From positions 2,666,001 to 2,730,000 of the forward strand of contig NZ_JBEXAC010000001.1 in NCBI RefSeq assembly GCF_040567655.1: a stretch of DNA of 64,000 nucleotides. The letters run 5' to 3'. Shown in pieces: positions 33,391 through 44,700 of this stretch (position 1 is the first letter of the stretch; each line of letters begins with the position of its first letter). The notes under the pieces were generated by a model. That model ran no database searches. It was not told the DNA's origin and saw only the letters and a program-made list of their open reading frames with translations. A program made the translations under genes and the position numbers. This DNA comes from Chitinophaga sp. H8. Its GTDB lineage: Bacteria > Bacteroidota > Bacteroidia > Chitinophagales > Chitinophagaceae.

Positions 33391-36099
33391 ATGTTTCGCT
33401 GGTTACTTTACACCTGTTTACTCATACACACTACCTTGCTGGCTGCAGAGCCAGGAAAGGATACGGTAGTAGTGTCACCAGCTGTAAAGCAGCAATGGCA
33501 GGCATTACAGGCTGATGACGACCTGGCCGGATGGATTTATGAACGTATTAACTACACCACTGCAGATCCCGCACACCGCCTGCCTGTTTTAACCGGGACA
33601 GAAAAGGAAGCCTGGAGAAAACCCCGCACAGATGAAGACTATGGCGCGTGGCTGGACCTGCTGGTGAACCTGGGGTATTACCAGCTTTATACCGGTAATA
33701 TTCTCTCTTCTATTCACTATTATGAAAAGGCTTGGCAGTTTTACAAAACCGTACAACCGGACCAGTATGATGTGGAAGAATATATCCTGCAGCCTTTGGG
33801 CAACAATTACACCCGGCTAGGTGATTATGAAAGTGCGCTGTATATACAGGAACAGTGCCTGGCGCTGGCAAAGGGCAAACAGGATACCCGTCTTATTGTG
33901 GCCGCTTATGGCAATATGGCCGTACTGCGCCGCTCACAAGGGCATTGGCAACGCGCGATTGCACTTTGCGAACTGGGTCTTCCCTATGCGGAAAACAACC
34001 CACCTGTGCATGGCCTGCTGCTGAATACACTGGGAGACATTGCCTTTGACCAGCAACAGTATGACCGTGCCCGTGAATACAACAAAATGGCCCTGCAGCA
34101 GTTTAAAAGTGTATCACCCGCTCCTCATGTGGCCTACTGGATGGAAAGTGCCTATGTACTGGCAGGACGACTGGAAACTGCGCTGGGTAATTATCCGGCA
34201 GCACTGCAATATTTCCGGCAGGCACTGGCCATCACCGAGCAGCATTTTAAAGGCGGACGGCAACGGGAAAAGGCAAAGATACAGGTGTATACCGGCCATG
34301 CCCTGCTGGCGCAAAAGCAGGTAAGTACTGCACAGCAGGCCTACCAGCAAGCCCTGAAAATACTATTACCTCCTTTTCGTATCACCGGTACCGGTGTACT
34401 CCCGGAAGAGTCCTGGCTTTATGCAGAGAACACACTACAGGATGCCCTGGAAGGATTATCTGCTACTTATTATGAGCAGGGTAACACCATCCTGGCACTA
34501 AAAAGCATGGATCTTTGCCTGGCGGCTACAGCCAAACTGCGGAATGAATTTGCAGGTATAGATTCCCGTGCACTGCTGCAACAGGAAAACAGACGCCGTA
34601 TAGAGCTGGCCATGCGCATCGCCTATCATGCTTATCAAACTACCGGTCAAAACAGCTATGCACAACGTATGCTGCAATATGCCGAGCAAGGCAAAGCACA
34701 ACTGCTGCTGGATGAAATACGCCGCAACATTGCCTATGCAGCCCTGAAAGACAAAGATTCGCTGTTCCGTCGTATGCAGCACGTAGAGCAGGCATTAGCT
34801 TATTACGGACAGGAAGCTGCACAGGAAAAAGATATCAGTAAGAACAACTCCGGCGCGCTGGCTTATGAAATGAGTGTACTCCAGCGGAAACTTCAGGATA
34901 AATATCCGGCCCTGTTACAAAGCAGCCGTCTTACCACATTACAATGTGATACCCTCCTGCAACGCCTGCCAGCCAACCTGGAAACCATCCTCTGCTTTGC
35001 GGGGCAAACACAATGGTTTTTCCTGCATGCCAACCGTAATGGGGTGCAAACGGTATACACCATAGATAGCGTATCACAATGGCAACAACAGTGCAGGTCG
35101 TTTGTACAAAAGTATTTCAAACAAGGTCCGGGAGCTATGATCAATGCTCCCCAGCAGTACTATGCTGACGCCTGGCAGCTGTATACAAAATTGTTCCCTC
35201 ATCAGCAGTGGAAAGCGGATAAAACGTATCTCCTGCTCACGGATGATGTGCTGGGCTATGTACCCCTGGATGCCCTGGTGACAGACAGTATATACCAACC
35301 CGTTATTTCCGCCTGGCCATTCCTCGTGAAACAAGCCAACATCAGTTATGGCTATTCCCTGCAAAGCTGGCAACAACTGCGCGGCAGACCCGCAGGAACC
35401 GGTGGCTTTACCGGCTTCTTCATTACGCACGACAGCAGCCACCGGCGTATTCCGGCAGTGGTACGAGAGCAGGAAGAGCTACAGGAAAATGTACAAGGTA
35501 AATTCATTGCCAATAATGCTGCTACCCTCACACATTTTGAGCAGGCGCTCCAACAAACCAACATCTTGCATATCAGCTCCCATGCAGGGCTATACGGCCC
35601 GCAGCATGAACCTGCCCTCGAACTGGCAGACGGCAACTTTCCACTATCCGCCCTTACCGCACAACTGCATGCCCCCCGGCTGGTAGTACTCAGTGCCTGT
35701 CGCACCGCTGATGGCTGGCTCATGCAAGGGGAAGGTGTACAAAGTTTGTCCTGGGGATTTGCTGCAGCCGGTATCCCTGGCGTAATAGCCGGGCTATGGA
35801 ATGTGAATGATGCCGGAGCTGCTTCGTTTATGCCCCACTTTTATGCTGACCTCCAACAACAACAATCACCCGGCACTGCCCTACGCAATGCCAAACTTCA
35901 ATGGCTTACTGAACAACAAAATAATCCTGTGCTCAGTCTCCCCTACTACTGGGCCGGCTGGGTGTACATGGGGGTACCACAATCATTAAGCATTACCGCA
36001 CCTGTCAAGTGGTACAACTGGTGGATAGTGGGTGGTGTTTTGTTATTGGCTGGTAGTGTGTGGTGGTGGAGAAGAAAGCCGACTTACCAGAATAACTAA
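33391..36099 (+). CDS. Secreted, membrane-anchored TPR-CHAT (caspase-like) protein
   Basis: The protein has 902 residues. The signal peptide (about 1-19) is followed by TPR repeats (about 95-430; for example LGNNYTRLGDYESALYIQEQ), and a CHAT peptidase domain (about 590-860). The catalytic dyad is visible as His731 (HISSHAG) and Cys770 (LSACRT), with the GEGVQSLSWGFAAAGIPGVI and LWNVND blocks. A C-terminal transmembrane helix (about 873-891) is followed by WWWRRKPT. The topology places TPR and CHAT domains in the periplasm, unlike most cytoplasmic CHAT proteases. It belongs with the sigma, TPR anti-sigma, lipoprotein and PKD genes; its substrate is unknown. Confidence 0.9.
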   Translation: MFRWLLYTCLLIHTTLLAAEPGKDTVVVSPAVKQQWQALQADDDLAGWIYERINYTTADPAHRLPVLTGTEKEAWRKPRTDEDYGAWLDLLVNLGYYQLYTGNILSSIHYYEKAWQFYKTVQPDQYDVEEYILQPLGNNYTRLGDYESALYIQEQCLALAKGKQDTRLIVAAYGNMAVLRRSQGHWQRAIALCELGLPYAENNPPVHGLLLNTLGDIAFDQQQYDRAREYNKMALQQFKSVSPAPHVAYWMESAYVLAGRLETALGNYPAALQYFRQALAITEQHFKGGRQREKAKIQVYTGHALLAQKQVSTAQQAYQQALKILLPPFRITGTGVLPEESWLYAENTLQDALEGLSATYYEQGNTILALKSMDLCLAATAKLRNEFAGIDSRALLQQENRRRIELAMRIAYHAYQTTGQNSYAQRMLQYAEQGKAQLLLDEIRRNIAYAALKDKDSLFRRMQHVEQALAYYGQEAAQEKDISKNNSGALAYEMSVLQRKLQDKYPALLQSSRLTTLQCDTLLQRLPANLETILCFAGQTQWFFLHANRNGVQTVYTIDSVSQWQQQCRSFVQKYFKQGPGAMINAPQQYYADAWQLYTKLFPHQQWKADKTYLLLTDDVLGYVPLDALVTDSIYQPVISAWPFLVKQANISYGYSLQSWQQLRGRPAGTGGFTGFFITHDSSHRRIPAVVREQEELQENVQGKFIANNAATLTHFEQALQQTNILHISSHAGLYGPQHEPALELADGNFPLSALTAQLHAPRLVVLSACRTADGWLMQGEGVQSLSWGFAAAGIPGVIAGLWNVNDAGAASFMPHFYADLQQQQSPGTALRNAKLQWLTEQQNNPVLSLPYYWAGWVYMGVPQSLSITAPVKWYNWWIVGGVLLLAGSVWWWRRKPTYQNN

Positions 36100-36260
36100 A
36101 AAGAAAAATGAGTACCGATAAATAGCTTACATGGGTTATCATACCAGCTTTGTCACTTCAAATACTCATTAATTTAAGTCTAAGACCGATCTAATAAAAA
36201 GCCATTACTGCTTTCAATTAGCCCACTTCTCTAAATCTCACTATAAATTTTAATTACTAA

Positions 36261-36292
36261 TTGTTTTTTATACATTAACACCATTAATTTTG
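36261..36292 (+). promoter_or_regulatory. Bacteroidota-type promoter of the RDD gene
   Basis: TTG (36261-36263), a 21-bp spacer and TAATTTTG (36285-36292, exact TAnnTTTG). The element ends 8 bp before the ATG, so the transcript should be nearly leaderless. Confidence 0.6.
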
Positions 36293-36300
36293 AACTACAT

Positions 36301-36807
36301 ATGGAAAAATATAGAACTTTTTGGAAACGTCTTCTTTCAGCCATTATAGATAGCATCATATTTATCCCTTTCTCATATTTTGGTATTAAAATAGAACAAA
36401 TTAATAATAAAACTATCCTTTTTTGTTGGCTATTTCTCTATGCATGTTTGATAATATTCTACTCTGTTTATTTAAATGGACGATATGGCCAAACTCTAGG
36501 AAAAAAAGTTATGAATATAATAGTACTTGATGTCAGTGAATCAAAAATGATTGGATTTAAGCATGCTTTTTACAGGGATGCTACCCCATTCATTTTTTAC
36601 TTAATTGGAATATTTTTCGTTATTTCTACCTCCATAAATAATCCAACCTATAATATTGATCAACTAAACACTCAATATGATGATTTCATCTTCTATGCTA
36701 CGTTAGTTTGGGTGATTATTGAGTTGTTAACTATGCTCACCAACCCTAAAAGAAGGGCTGTACATGATATTTTGGCCCAATCTGTAGTTGTTGATCTTTC
36801 CAGGTAA
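36301..36807 (+). CDS. RDD-family membrane protein
   Basis: The protein has 168 residues with four hydrophobic helices. The RDD pattern is visible: YRTFWKRLLSAIIDSIIF at the start (Arg and Asp in helix 1), GRYGQTLGKKVMNIIVLD, then AFYRDATPF and NPKRRAVHDILAQSVVV. The function of RDD proteins is largely unknown; transport has been proposed for some. The gene is strikingly AT-rich in comparison with the CHAT gene and is convergent with the small membrane protein (24-bp gap). It may be an acquired cargo gene of the RHS region. Confidence 0.9.
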   Translation: MEKYRTFWKRLLSAIIDSIIFIPFSYFGIKIEQINNKTILFCWLFLYACLIIFYSVYLNGRYGQTLGKKVMNIIVLDVSESKMIGFKHAFYRDATPFIFYLIGIFFVISTSINNPTYNIDQLNTQYDDFIFYATLVWVIIELLTMLTNPKRRAVHDILAQSVVVDLSR

Positions 36808-36831
36808 AGCGATTTTATATTAGCAACCGAT

Positions 36832-37221
36832 TTATGTTTTTCTCTTTAACTCTTTGAGGGTTGTTAATACATATTTTAGATTTATGCTTAAATATAAAAT
36901 TAATAGTAGTAATGACCATCCTTGTATATATGGTGTAGATAACTCAATTCCACCAATTCCTAAATAAAATGATGTAGCCTCAATTCTGAAAGAAACTGCT
37001 ATTAGATTAAATGTGAGTAATATCAAGATTAGCCCTGTTAATATAAGAGATAGTTTAAATCTAAAAAAGTATCCTCCTAAATTTATTATCAGCATCATTA
37101 AAGCAATTTGATGTTTTAATGTTCCTATGTAATTTCCTTTCCAAATACTAATCCAGGTAGTAATGAGTAATATCCAGAGAATTATAAACGGAATTAATCT
37201 TACAATTTTCATCTTATTCAT
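36832..37221 (-). CDS. Small four-helix membrane protein, candidate RHS immunity protein
   Basis: The protein has 129 residues with four predicted transmembrane helices (about 9-27, 38-53, 56-76, 98-118) and a Lys/Arg-rich C-terminus (LKELKRKT). I recognise no family. It starts 27 bp after the stop of the RHS gene on the same strand and is as AT-rich as the RHS C-terminal tip. Immediately-downstream genes of RHS toxins usually encode immunity proteins, so that role is proposed from position only. Confidence 0.6.
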   Translation of the reverse strand: MNKMKIVRLIPFIILWILLITTWISIWKGNYIGTLKHQIALMMLIINLGGYFFRFKLSLILTGLILILLTFNLIAVSFRIEATSFYLGIGGIELSTPYIQGWSLLLLILYLSINLKYVLTTLKELKRKT

Positions 37222-37248
37222 AATAATATTCTAATACTTAAATAATAT

Positions 37249-40200
37249 TTAATCTTCTTCCGATTTTTTCAGACCGAATTTAAGGAATATTGAGCTTGTC
37301 ACGGTTGCTTTGGGCGCTTTTTGTACTAAGCTGGCCCCCAACTCAACACTTGATTTTTTTCCTTGACTAGTTGTTACACTTAATCTAGCTTGGGTGGTAG
37401 AACTACCTGTAGAGACATCAACTATTTCTTTTATATCTCCATTTGAGGTAGTTGATACCATCCCTCCCACCATAATATCTAACCCTTTGACTTTAATACT
37501 CGTTCTTCCTCCATTATCGATAATTACAGCATCTTCAGAGCTGCGAATTTTTTGAAACAAACTAGTTCCGCCAAACTTAGCTTCTGTTTTTTCTTCCAAT
37601 GAAGTTGTCATTGTTGTTTTGTTATTAAAAAGCGATATTGGATTTCCATCATTACTTCCATTAGACTTTACATATGTGAGGTAATCTCCAAGATTAAAAC
37701 CATATTCCGTTTTAGCTTCATTTACTGAGCTAACAGTAACAGTTACATTTCCTGTATTTACAGCAGATATTGGTACTTCCACCTTTGTTTTGGATCCAAA
37801 AGTAAATATATTGTCAATGGCATTTGCAGCAGTTTCAAACATTTGTCCAAATCCTACTGCCATATAGCTAAAAGGGTTAGAATTCTGATTAATTGGCAAA
37901 CTCTCCAATCCTTCAAGCTCAATATGGCTTGTTATTTTATTTTCTGAAAAAGCATATGGAGAATTATATTCATACTTACTTGCCAATGGATCTATCTCAA
38001 TAAATCGACCTATTTGTGGATCATGATTACGCCACTTAAAACCATACCAATTTAGATCTAAATCATCATCCAACGGTTGTCCTTGAAATTTTTCCTTTTT
38101 ATTCTCCAATTGCGTAATCGACTTCGAACTAATTCCCGCCATCGTCAATCCAAACGGATAATAATGTGTTTCTTCCAGCAGAGGACCATTGGCCTGTGTT
38201 ACCATCAGGTTATCAAAGAACACATCCTGCGGGCTTTCATTGCTGGTGTATACATACAGGAATCCACTTTGTTGTACCACCATTTTATCCTTTGCTAGCG
38301 TTTGTAATTGGTCTGGCTCTCCCTGTACCTGTTTTACCCCACTATTTTCTTCAACTAAGTTAAACTGATCATTGAACAACACAAAATTCAAATAGGCTTT
38401 AGGTTTGTCCAGCTTAAACTGGTCAGGGTCCTTTTGTTGCAGACGTTGGTAATCGCTACTGGTAAAGTTGTTAGCAAAGGGAGAAGTAGCCTCGCTGGAA
38501 GCAACAGCATGTGATTGTTCTCCGCCAGCACTTCCACTGAATGCCTGCGCCAGGGAAGCCAGCATATCTTCCACCGGTGCCGGTTTTTTATTCTCCTGTG
38601 GCCCTTGTGACTTATAGAATGCTTTGGCACCTATCTGGATAGTATCACCTGCCATTACACGCAATACTAAGGATGGGCCTATTTTCTTCCCTCCGTCTTT
38701 AGCATTCAGCTTGGCTACAAATTCATTCTCTTCAGTGGTATTATCCTCTGGATAACCCACCGGTTTGGCCATACGGCTATTATCAATGTTGCTGAACAAC
38801 GCATTTTCCATGGGGGCCGCTTCCGTTTCCATTGTAGCCGCATACATGGTCAAATCGCTTTGTTCAGTGAGCACCATCCGCACATTGCCCAGATGATCCT
38901 TTACAAAATAGTCATACCAGTAAACAGGCGCCTGTCCGGTCTTATACACCACTCTTATCCTGCCTTCTTCATGTCCCAGGAACTGCAGCGTATCATTCTG
39001 ATATACCAATCCTCCTGCGTAGTCAGTAATAGTTGTTTTAGCTGGAGTAACGGTGTTATCTATCACCGTTTTGCGCAATTTATTGCCAGCAGCATCATAG
39101 AGATACTTAATCGTTCCTTTATTAAGAATAGTAATCTGCTCAGGTAAATTCAAATGATTGTAGGTAATAGCAGTAATATTCTTGTTATTGTCCAGGATCA
39201 GATTACCATTAGTATCATATGCATAGTCATCCCCGCTATTGGCGCCATTCTTAAAATCTCCCAACTTAGTAGTTACTGTACTGACATCGGTGACACTACC
39301 TAGTTTGTTACTATTGGCCTTATAAGCATAAGTGAGTTTATCCAGTGCTACAATAGCTGCCCCATCCATTCCCTGTTGGTCCATACGCATGATATTCCCA
39401 TTATCATCATAGGAAAGATTACTCACCGCAAAATCTGCCTGAGTTTTCTCCCAGGGTGTAGTTGGAGCATTCACTGTATTCTGTTGGGAGTAATAGGCAG
39501 ACATTAACCGGTTGACAGAGTCATATGCAAATCCATATGCCCGGGCAATACTATTACTTCTGCTTTTCCACTTTGTACCAGTAATATTACCATTATACTG
39601 ATTAACCACGAATCCAGAATCGTAGTTCAACTCCATTCCAAACCAGGTACTATCCGGGTTACCAGTTCCATTCACATATGCTTTGTTAATTCCTATCAGC
39701 CACCCGCGGATATTATAATCATAATTGAGTTTTTCTATTTGTTTCGTGGCGTTGATCACTCCCAGCTTCTTTGTTTTCAACTGCCCAAGTTCGTCATAGG
39801 TATTTTTAGAAATTACCCTTTGTAAGCTGAGATTATCTTTTAATCGTTTCTTCACAGAATCCAATCTACCAGCAGCATCATAAGAGAGCATGGTAAGTAC
39901 GGGGGTTTCAGTAGTCAGCGTACTTCGTGGTGCCTGATGGCGCTGATAGCTGCTAAGCAACTTCCCGTTAAAATCATACAGATTAGTCAGGATATCCTTT
40001 CCTCCCACAGCATTGTCACCAACCGTCTGAATTACCCTTCCTTTATCATTATAATAGGTAGTAGTGGTCAGCCAGTCATTAGTACCTAATACCCTCGCCT
40101 TAACACCAGTTACTAACCCTTTGGTCATGGTGCTGGTAGCAGTTACCGGTTCATCATAAGGGTTATTTCCTTTTTGTGGTTTATTAAAATCTGATGTCAA

Positions 40201-41655
40201 TGCTGCATGTGCTCCTGCATATCCATATCCATCATAAAAAGTGTAAGTGAGTGGGTAAAGGTCTGTCGGTTGTAAATTAGGTAATGGATTGGTAGCGGTA
40301 ATACTTAGCGTATGCTGGGTACCATTAGCATCCAAAAATGTTTCAAAGGCAGCACTGGTCCCACTATCAAATCCATCATTAAATGTTATACTGTTAGTTG
40401 CTTCATATCGGGCACGGCCGTCATGGCTCGTTATTGCAAGGTCCGTCACATAGGGTACATTATAACTGATGGATTGTGTATTGCTCGTAGCTGTATTCAT
40501 GCTGGCTTGCAGTGTTTCTCTTGTAGCCGCAGAGTTATACAAGGCAGTCATCGTAGGCCGGTTCAATCCATCATAAAAGGTAACCAACCACTGCTTGGGT
40601 GTTTTTTGCCTTAGGTTCCCATCCCGTGTAAATACTAACCTATCACGCACATCATATACCATCTCTACAGAATCAGCTCCAGGTACTTGTTTCACGATCA
40701 TTCTATTGCGGCTGTCATAACGATAAACAAAACAAAGTTCTTTTGCAATTTCCAGGGTAAAGTTGGCATTCCAGTTACTTTTAATCGCAGTTACAGCCTT
40801 AGGTGGAATTACACAATGTAGCAACCCCATATCATCATATACATAATACGTACACAACCAATTATTATGCCCATCTGCAGCATTACCCAATATTTCAGAC
40901 TTTTTAAGCACTACCTGCCCACCCTTATTCACAAATTCCACTACTCTATTACCACGTTCATCTTTTGTTATATTTTTGAGCAATTGCCCTGCTGCATATG
41001 CTCCGGAAGATATGGGTCTGGCATCATTCTGCTGAATCTTCCATATCTGCACGTCATCCGCTGCAGTATTTACCAGATATTCTTTTTCTATTCCCCGTCC
41101 TACGCCAGTCCAATTATCACCGGGTTCCATTGCTTTCTTTACCTGACTAAGCGGAGATGCTTCAAACCGCGTTTCTCCATAATAAATCCGCTCACCAGGA
41201 AATTGAGTACCCATAAAAATTGCCTGTTCAGTAAAAGGGCTTGTTTTGAATTTTCCATCGCTACCTGTTGACACGTAAGGGATATATTTATACTGCTCCC
41301 GCCCGAAAGCATCATATATCACCGGCGTTACTAAGTCTTTTCCTAATGGGGACATACCTTTATTCACGGTCTGCAATGGGCGCCCTACCCCATCTGAATA
41401 CTGTGTAGTTTGTTTTACTTCTGCCACAGTACGGGTAGGAGCAGTTATTACCGAAAGATCTGTAGATGGCATGCTTGGCTCCCAGGTACGGACATAATTT
41501 AGTATACCATTACCATAAGGTGATGGCTTAGCTATTGGTGTTACAGTTGGCCTGGCACTACTCTTAGGGGTATTCTGGGACATAGCTGCAGTAGTACCTA
41601 GCACCAACATTATTACTATTATATATAACCTGATATAGGGTATTTGAATATACAT
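37249..41655 (-). CDS. RHS-repeat protein with DUF6443 N-terminus and variable C-terminal tip
   Basis: About 1468 residues from Met at 41655; the frame extends to 41730, but the upstream residues are polar while MYIQIPYIRLYIIVIMLVLG is a proper signal peptide. A DUF6443 region (QYSDGVGRPLQTVNKGMSPLGKDLVTPVIYD) is followed by many RHS/YD repeats (YDDMGLLH, YDSRNRM, YDAAGRLDS, YDELGQLKT). The RHS core end is HYYPFGLTM...YGFKWRNHDPQIGRFIEIDPLASKY and ELEGLE at about 1245. The last 220 residues are an AT-rich, Ser/Thr/Gly-rich tip with no toxin motif I know. It is secreted and forms the shell of a possible polymorphic toxin, paired with the upstream SpvB-like protein. Confidence 0.9.
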   Translation of the reverse strand: MYIQIPYIRLYIIVIMLVLGTTAAMSQNTPKSSARPTVTPIAKPSPYGNGILNYVRTWEPSMPSTDLSVITAPTRTVAEVKQTTQYSDGVGRPLQTVNKGMSPLGKDLVTPVIYDAFGREQYKYIPYVSTGSDGKFKTSPFTEQAIFMGTQFPGERIYYGETRFEASPLSQVKKAMEPGDNWTGVGRGIEKEYLVNTAADDVQIWKIQQNDARPISSGAYAAGQLLKNITKDERGNRVVEFVNKGGQVVLKKSEILGNAADGHNNWLCTYYVYDDMGLLHCVIPPKAVTAIKSNWNANFTLEIAKELCFVYRYDSRNRMIVKQVPGADSVEMVYDVRDRLVFTRDGNLRQKTPKQWLVTFYDGLNRPTMTALYNSAATRETLQASMNTATSNTQSISYNVPYVTDLAITSHDGRARYEATNSITFNDGFDSGTSAAFETFLDANGTQHTLSITATNPLPNLQPTDLYPLTYTFYDGYGYAGAHAALTSDFNKPQKGNNPYDEPVTATSTMTKGLVTGVKARVLGTNDWLTTTTYYNDKGRVIQTVGDNAVGGKDILTNLYDFNGKLLSSYQRHQAPRSTLTTETPVLTMLSYDAAGRLDSVKKRLKDNLSLQRVISKNTYDELGQLKTKKLGVINATKQIEKLNYDYNIRGWLIGINKAYVNGTGNPDSTWFGMELNYDSGFVVNQYNGNITGTKWKSRSNSIARAYGFAYDSVNRLMSAYYSQQNTVNAPTTPWEKTQADFAVSNLSYDDNGNIMRMDQQGMDGAAIVALDKLTYAYKANSNKLGSVTDVSTVTTKLGDFKNGANSGDDYAYDTNGNLILDNNKNITAITYNHLNLPEQITILNKGTIKYLYDAAGNKLRKTVIDNTVTPAKTTITDYAGGLVYQNDTLQFLGHEEGRIRVVYKTGQAPVYWYDYFVKDHLGNVRMVLTEQSDLTMYAATMETEAAPMENALFSNIDNSRMAKPVGYPEDNTTEENEFVAKLNAKDGGKKIGPSLVLRVMAGDTIQIGAKAFYKSQGPQENKKPAPVEDMLASLAQAFSGSAGGEQSHAVASSEATSPFANNFTSSDYQRLQQKDPDQFKLDKPKAYLNFVLFNDQFNLVEENSGVKQVQGEPDQLQTLAKDKMVVQQSGFLYVYTSNESPQDVFFDNLMVTQANGPLLEETHYYPFGLTMAGISSKSITQLENKKEKFQGQPLDDDLDLNWYGFKWRNHDPQIGRFIEIDPLASKYEYNSPYAFSENKITSHIELEGLESLPINQNSNPFSYMAVGFGQMFETAANAIDNIFTFGSKTKVEVPISAVNTGNVTVTVSSVNEAKTEYGFNLGDYLTYVKSNGSNDGNPISLFNNKTTMTTSLEEKTEAKFGGTSLFQKIRSSEDAVIIDNGGRTSIKVKGLDIMVGGMVSTTSNGDIKEIVDVSTGSSTTQARLSVTTSQGKKSSVELGASLVQKAPKATVTSSIFLKFGLKKSEED

Positions 41656-41754
41656 GTCGTCATTTACTTTAGAACAATCAGGATAATTACTTTTCAGCGG
41701 CTGTTCTATCCCACGTTCCTGAAAATACACATGAGATATACACGCCTTAACAAA

Positions 41755-44700
41755 TTAGAAAGGGTAATTGATCATCTTGGAGCTTCCTATTAAATTATCT
41801 CCGCTTACGCCAAATATTTCAACACCTGAATAAGTAGTTGCTCCATGGAACCCATTAATGATAAATACTTCCAGTATGTTTTTCCCTTTAGGTAAACTGT
41901 AGCTTTTTTCTTCAGATTTAATGGCATTTGTCATCGTATATTCATTTCCATTAATTTTATAACGGATCACTTTAGGACAATCAAACCAATCCTTATCATC
42001 AAATGTAAACTGAAAAGTTACGGTGGTCGGTTCATCACAATTAATCTCTGCCGTACTGAATGGTTTTACATTCGAGGGCACCGGATTATTTATATCATAG
42101 AAAATGTTCTTAAATTCAATTGGCGTGACTACTTTAAAATGGCGAGACATTTCGACCGTTTCATTTGATATAAGATCCTTCACCACGCAAAACAAATCCA
42201 TTTCTCCTGTTTGATTAAGCTTCGCAGAAAAGGTTTTAGCTGCATTGTTTAGTTGTTGCTTAATTATATTTCCAGACTGATCTTTTAAATACCAACTACA
42301 TGAGAAATTCCCGGAACCTCTGGTCAAAGTAGCATTAAATGTTGCAGAATCTCCAATAGGATACAAGGTACGTGCGCTTATAACCAAGTCGAAGGGATAT
42401 ACTGCACCTTCAGAGTACTCATACGCTTTTAATATCTTCTGATCTTTATCTCTCACTACAATTAAGCGCCCAAAAGCATCGTATTCATAATAATTTGTGT
42501 ATCCACGCATATCCTGACTCTCTGTTAGCCCTACCAATGGCTTATATTTAAATGTTTCTATTTGTGCCGCTGGCAATGCATTTCGCAAAGTGTTAATCAA
42601 TGAAAAATCTGATGCTAATGGCTCAGCCTTCGCAGCAATGGCGTTCAATGTCGATTCTGGAATCACCGCCTTAATCTCCTGGTAAGTGGCACCATTAATT
42701 TCCGCAATCCTGCGGAGGTTTTTATAACCCCATAAATAAACTTTCGAAATACCTGTATAGTCTATAACATGTAAAGGATTTCCCAGGACATCATCTGCAA
42801 GAATCTGCGTTTGATAGCCTGAAGTTGTCATATTCCATGGTGGGCTATCTGTTTTAGAAATATTGTAGGTTAATGAACCAGGAACAATCAATTCTTTTCC
42901 TCCTAGATTCTTCTCTACATAGTCTGTTTTCGTTTCTTCTTTTCTTCTGATAATATTGTTATCTATGTAATTGGTTCCAGTAACAACAACGGAGGCTATT
43001 GAATTTCCAACTACCATTTTCTGATATACAGACTGACTACTTAAATCTGCAGGATATTTAAACTCCATCCGCTTCATTTTTCCACTACCTAAGTCTTCCA
43101 ATTGTGAAAGTAGTAGAGAATAAGGGCCTCCATACTGATAAGTTTCGTTTTTAGTAATAATTCCATTATCAGTATATGTCTCAGTTAAAGTTGAGGCAAG
43201 TTGTTTCAGGCCGGTCGAGGTAGGAATATCAAAAAAGTAATACTTATTAATCGTGGGATCTGTCGTATATGCTTCTTGTAAAAAATTATCAGTGAATATG
43301 CCCTTTAAATGAAACCCAACCTGCAAATTATCATTTCTTTTGGCAAATGTATATTGGTTTGTCACTTTTTCCACAGGAATGTATGTACCATTCTGATTTT
43401 TGTATGTGGTTTTAGTAACAAGTGACCCTTCTGCCCATTTTTTGTCTAATATATATCCAGGAACATTGTAATTTTTTACGTTCAAATCTGTATAAATAGT
43501 ATAGGGTAAGGGCCACATGGCACCTGGAAATATCAACCATGTTTTTGTAAAATTCAACAAAGCTCCCTGATTATCAAACTCATAAACAGTCTTCAAACTA
43601 TCTGTATTATTCTTGCCGATCTTATATTCTTCTACTTGCAAATACTTGCAGGCTCTGTTATCAGCCCAACCATTTATGAGACAATCCGAATGATAAGTCC
43701 TATTCATTCTTGCATACCACCAAGGGAATGTGCCTGTACCGGAACCAGGCTCTCCTCCATGATAGTAAGTATAAGAAACATCCGCATAATCTCCATTATC
43801 TCCGGCATACTTTTGTTCATAAAACACGTCACCATATTTATACATTTTATGTTCTACCGGAATACTATCTCCTGAGCTGGCTGTGGTAATTATCTCCTTA
43901 ATTCTTAATGCTGGACTTCTGGGCTCATTCGCAATATAAAAACGGTTCTCACTATCGTATATGAACTCTGTTTCACCTCCAGTTAAATACTTTATACGCT
44001 TTAAGGAGTAGGTCCTGGCATGTTGGAATGAAAATTTCCTGTTAGCCGGCTTAATAATGTCATAGAAATTCCAAATCCTATTGGGTAGAATATGAATAAA
44101 TCCTTTATTGACATTTCCATTGAAATACCCACATAAGTCCTGAGAATAATAGGGATCAACAACTCCTAATTGCTTAACCTCTCCTTTATATGGGGCCGGA
44201 AGGTTATAATCTTCAAAGTATTCAAAGGTTTGCTTATCGTACTCTTTATTATCAGTACCTAAAAAAGAAACAGATTCTAATCTCAATCGCTTCCAATGTA
44301 TACTATCGTTTACATTATTAAACTTAATTGTTCTTACTAAGCCCTGATTATTGTAAATACTTGTTTGCGTCAGGCGATGTTTTCTACTATCTATACGGTC
44401 TTTCAGATGAGTAAAAACTATTTTACCATCCAAAAAAACTATTCCCTTCAATATCAATGTATTATGAACACGTTTCGTTGTAATATGTGAAGAATAACTT
44501 TCTTCATATGCTGGCGGTGTATTTGGAGTAAAATTCAGGCCATCAGCTCTTTGGCCACTTTTTTCGCCTTGTGTAAAACTTTCTGATAAACTATAATCAT
44601 CATAAGGGGTTAAATCATTCTCATAAACAAATGTTATGGAATCTGTTTTATTAAACGATACTATTTTGCTCAGGTACCAGCTGGCTATACTTCGTTTGGG

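Noticed and set aside
37249..37900. Known nuclease, deaminase or pore-forming domain in the RHS tip
   Set aside because: No HNH, AHH, GHH, deaminase or other catalytic motif is visible, so no toxin activity is assigned.
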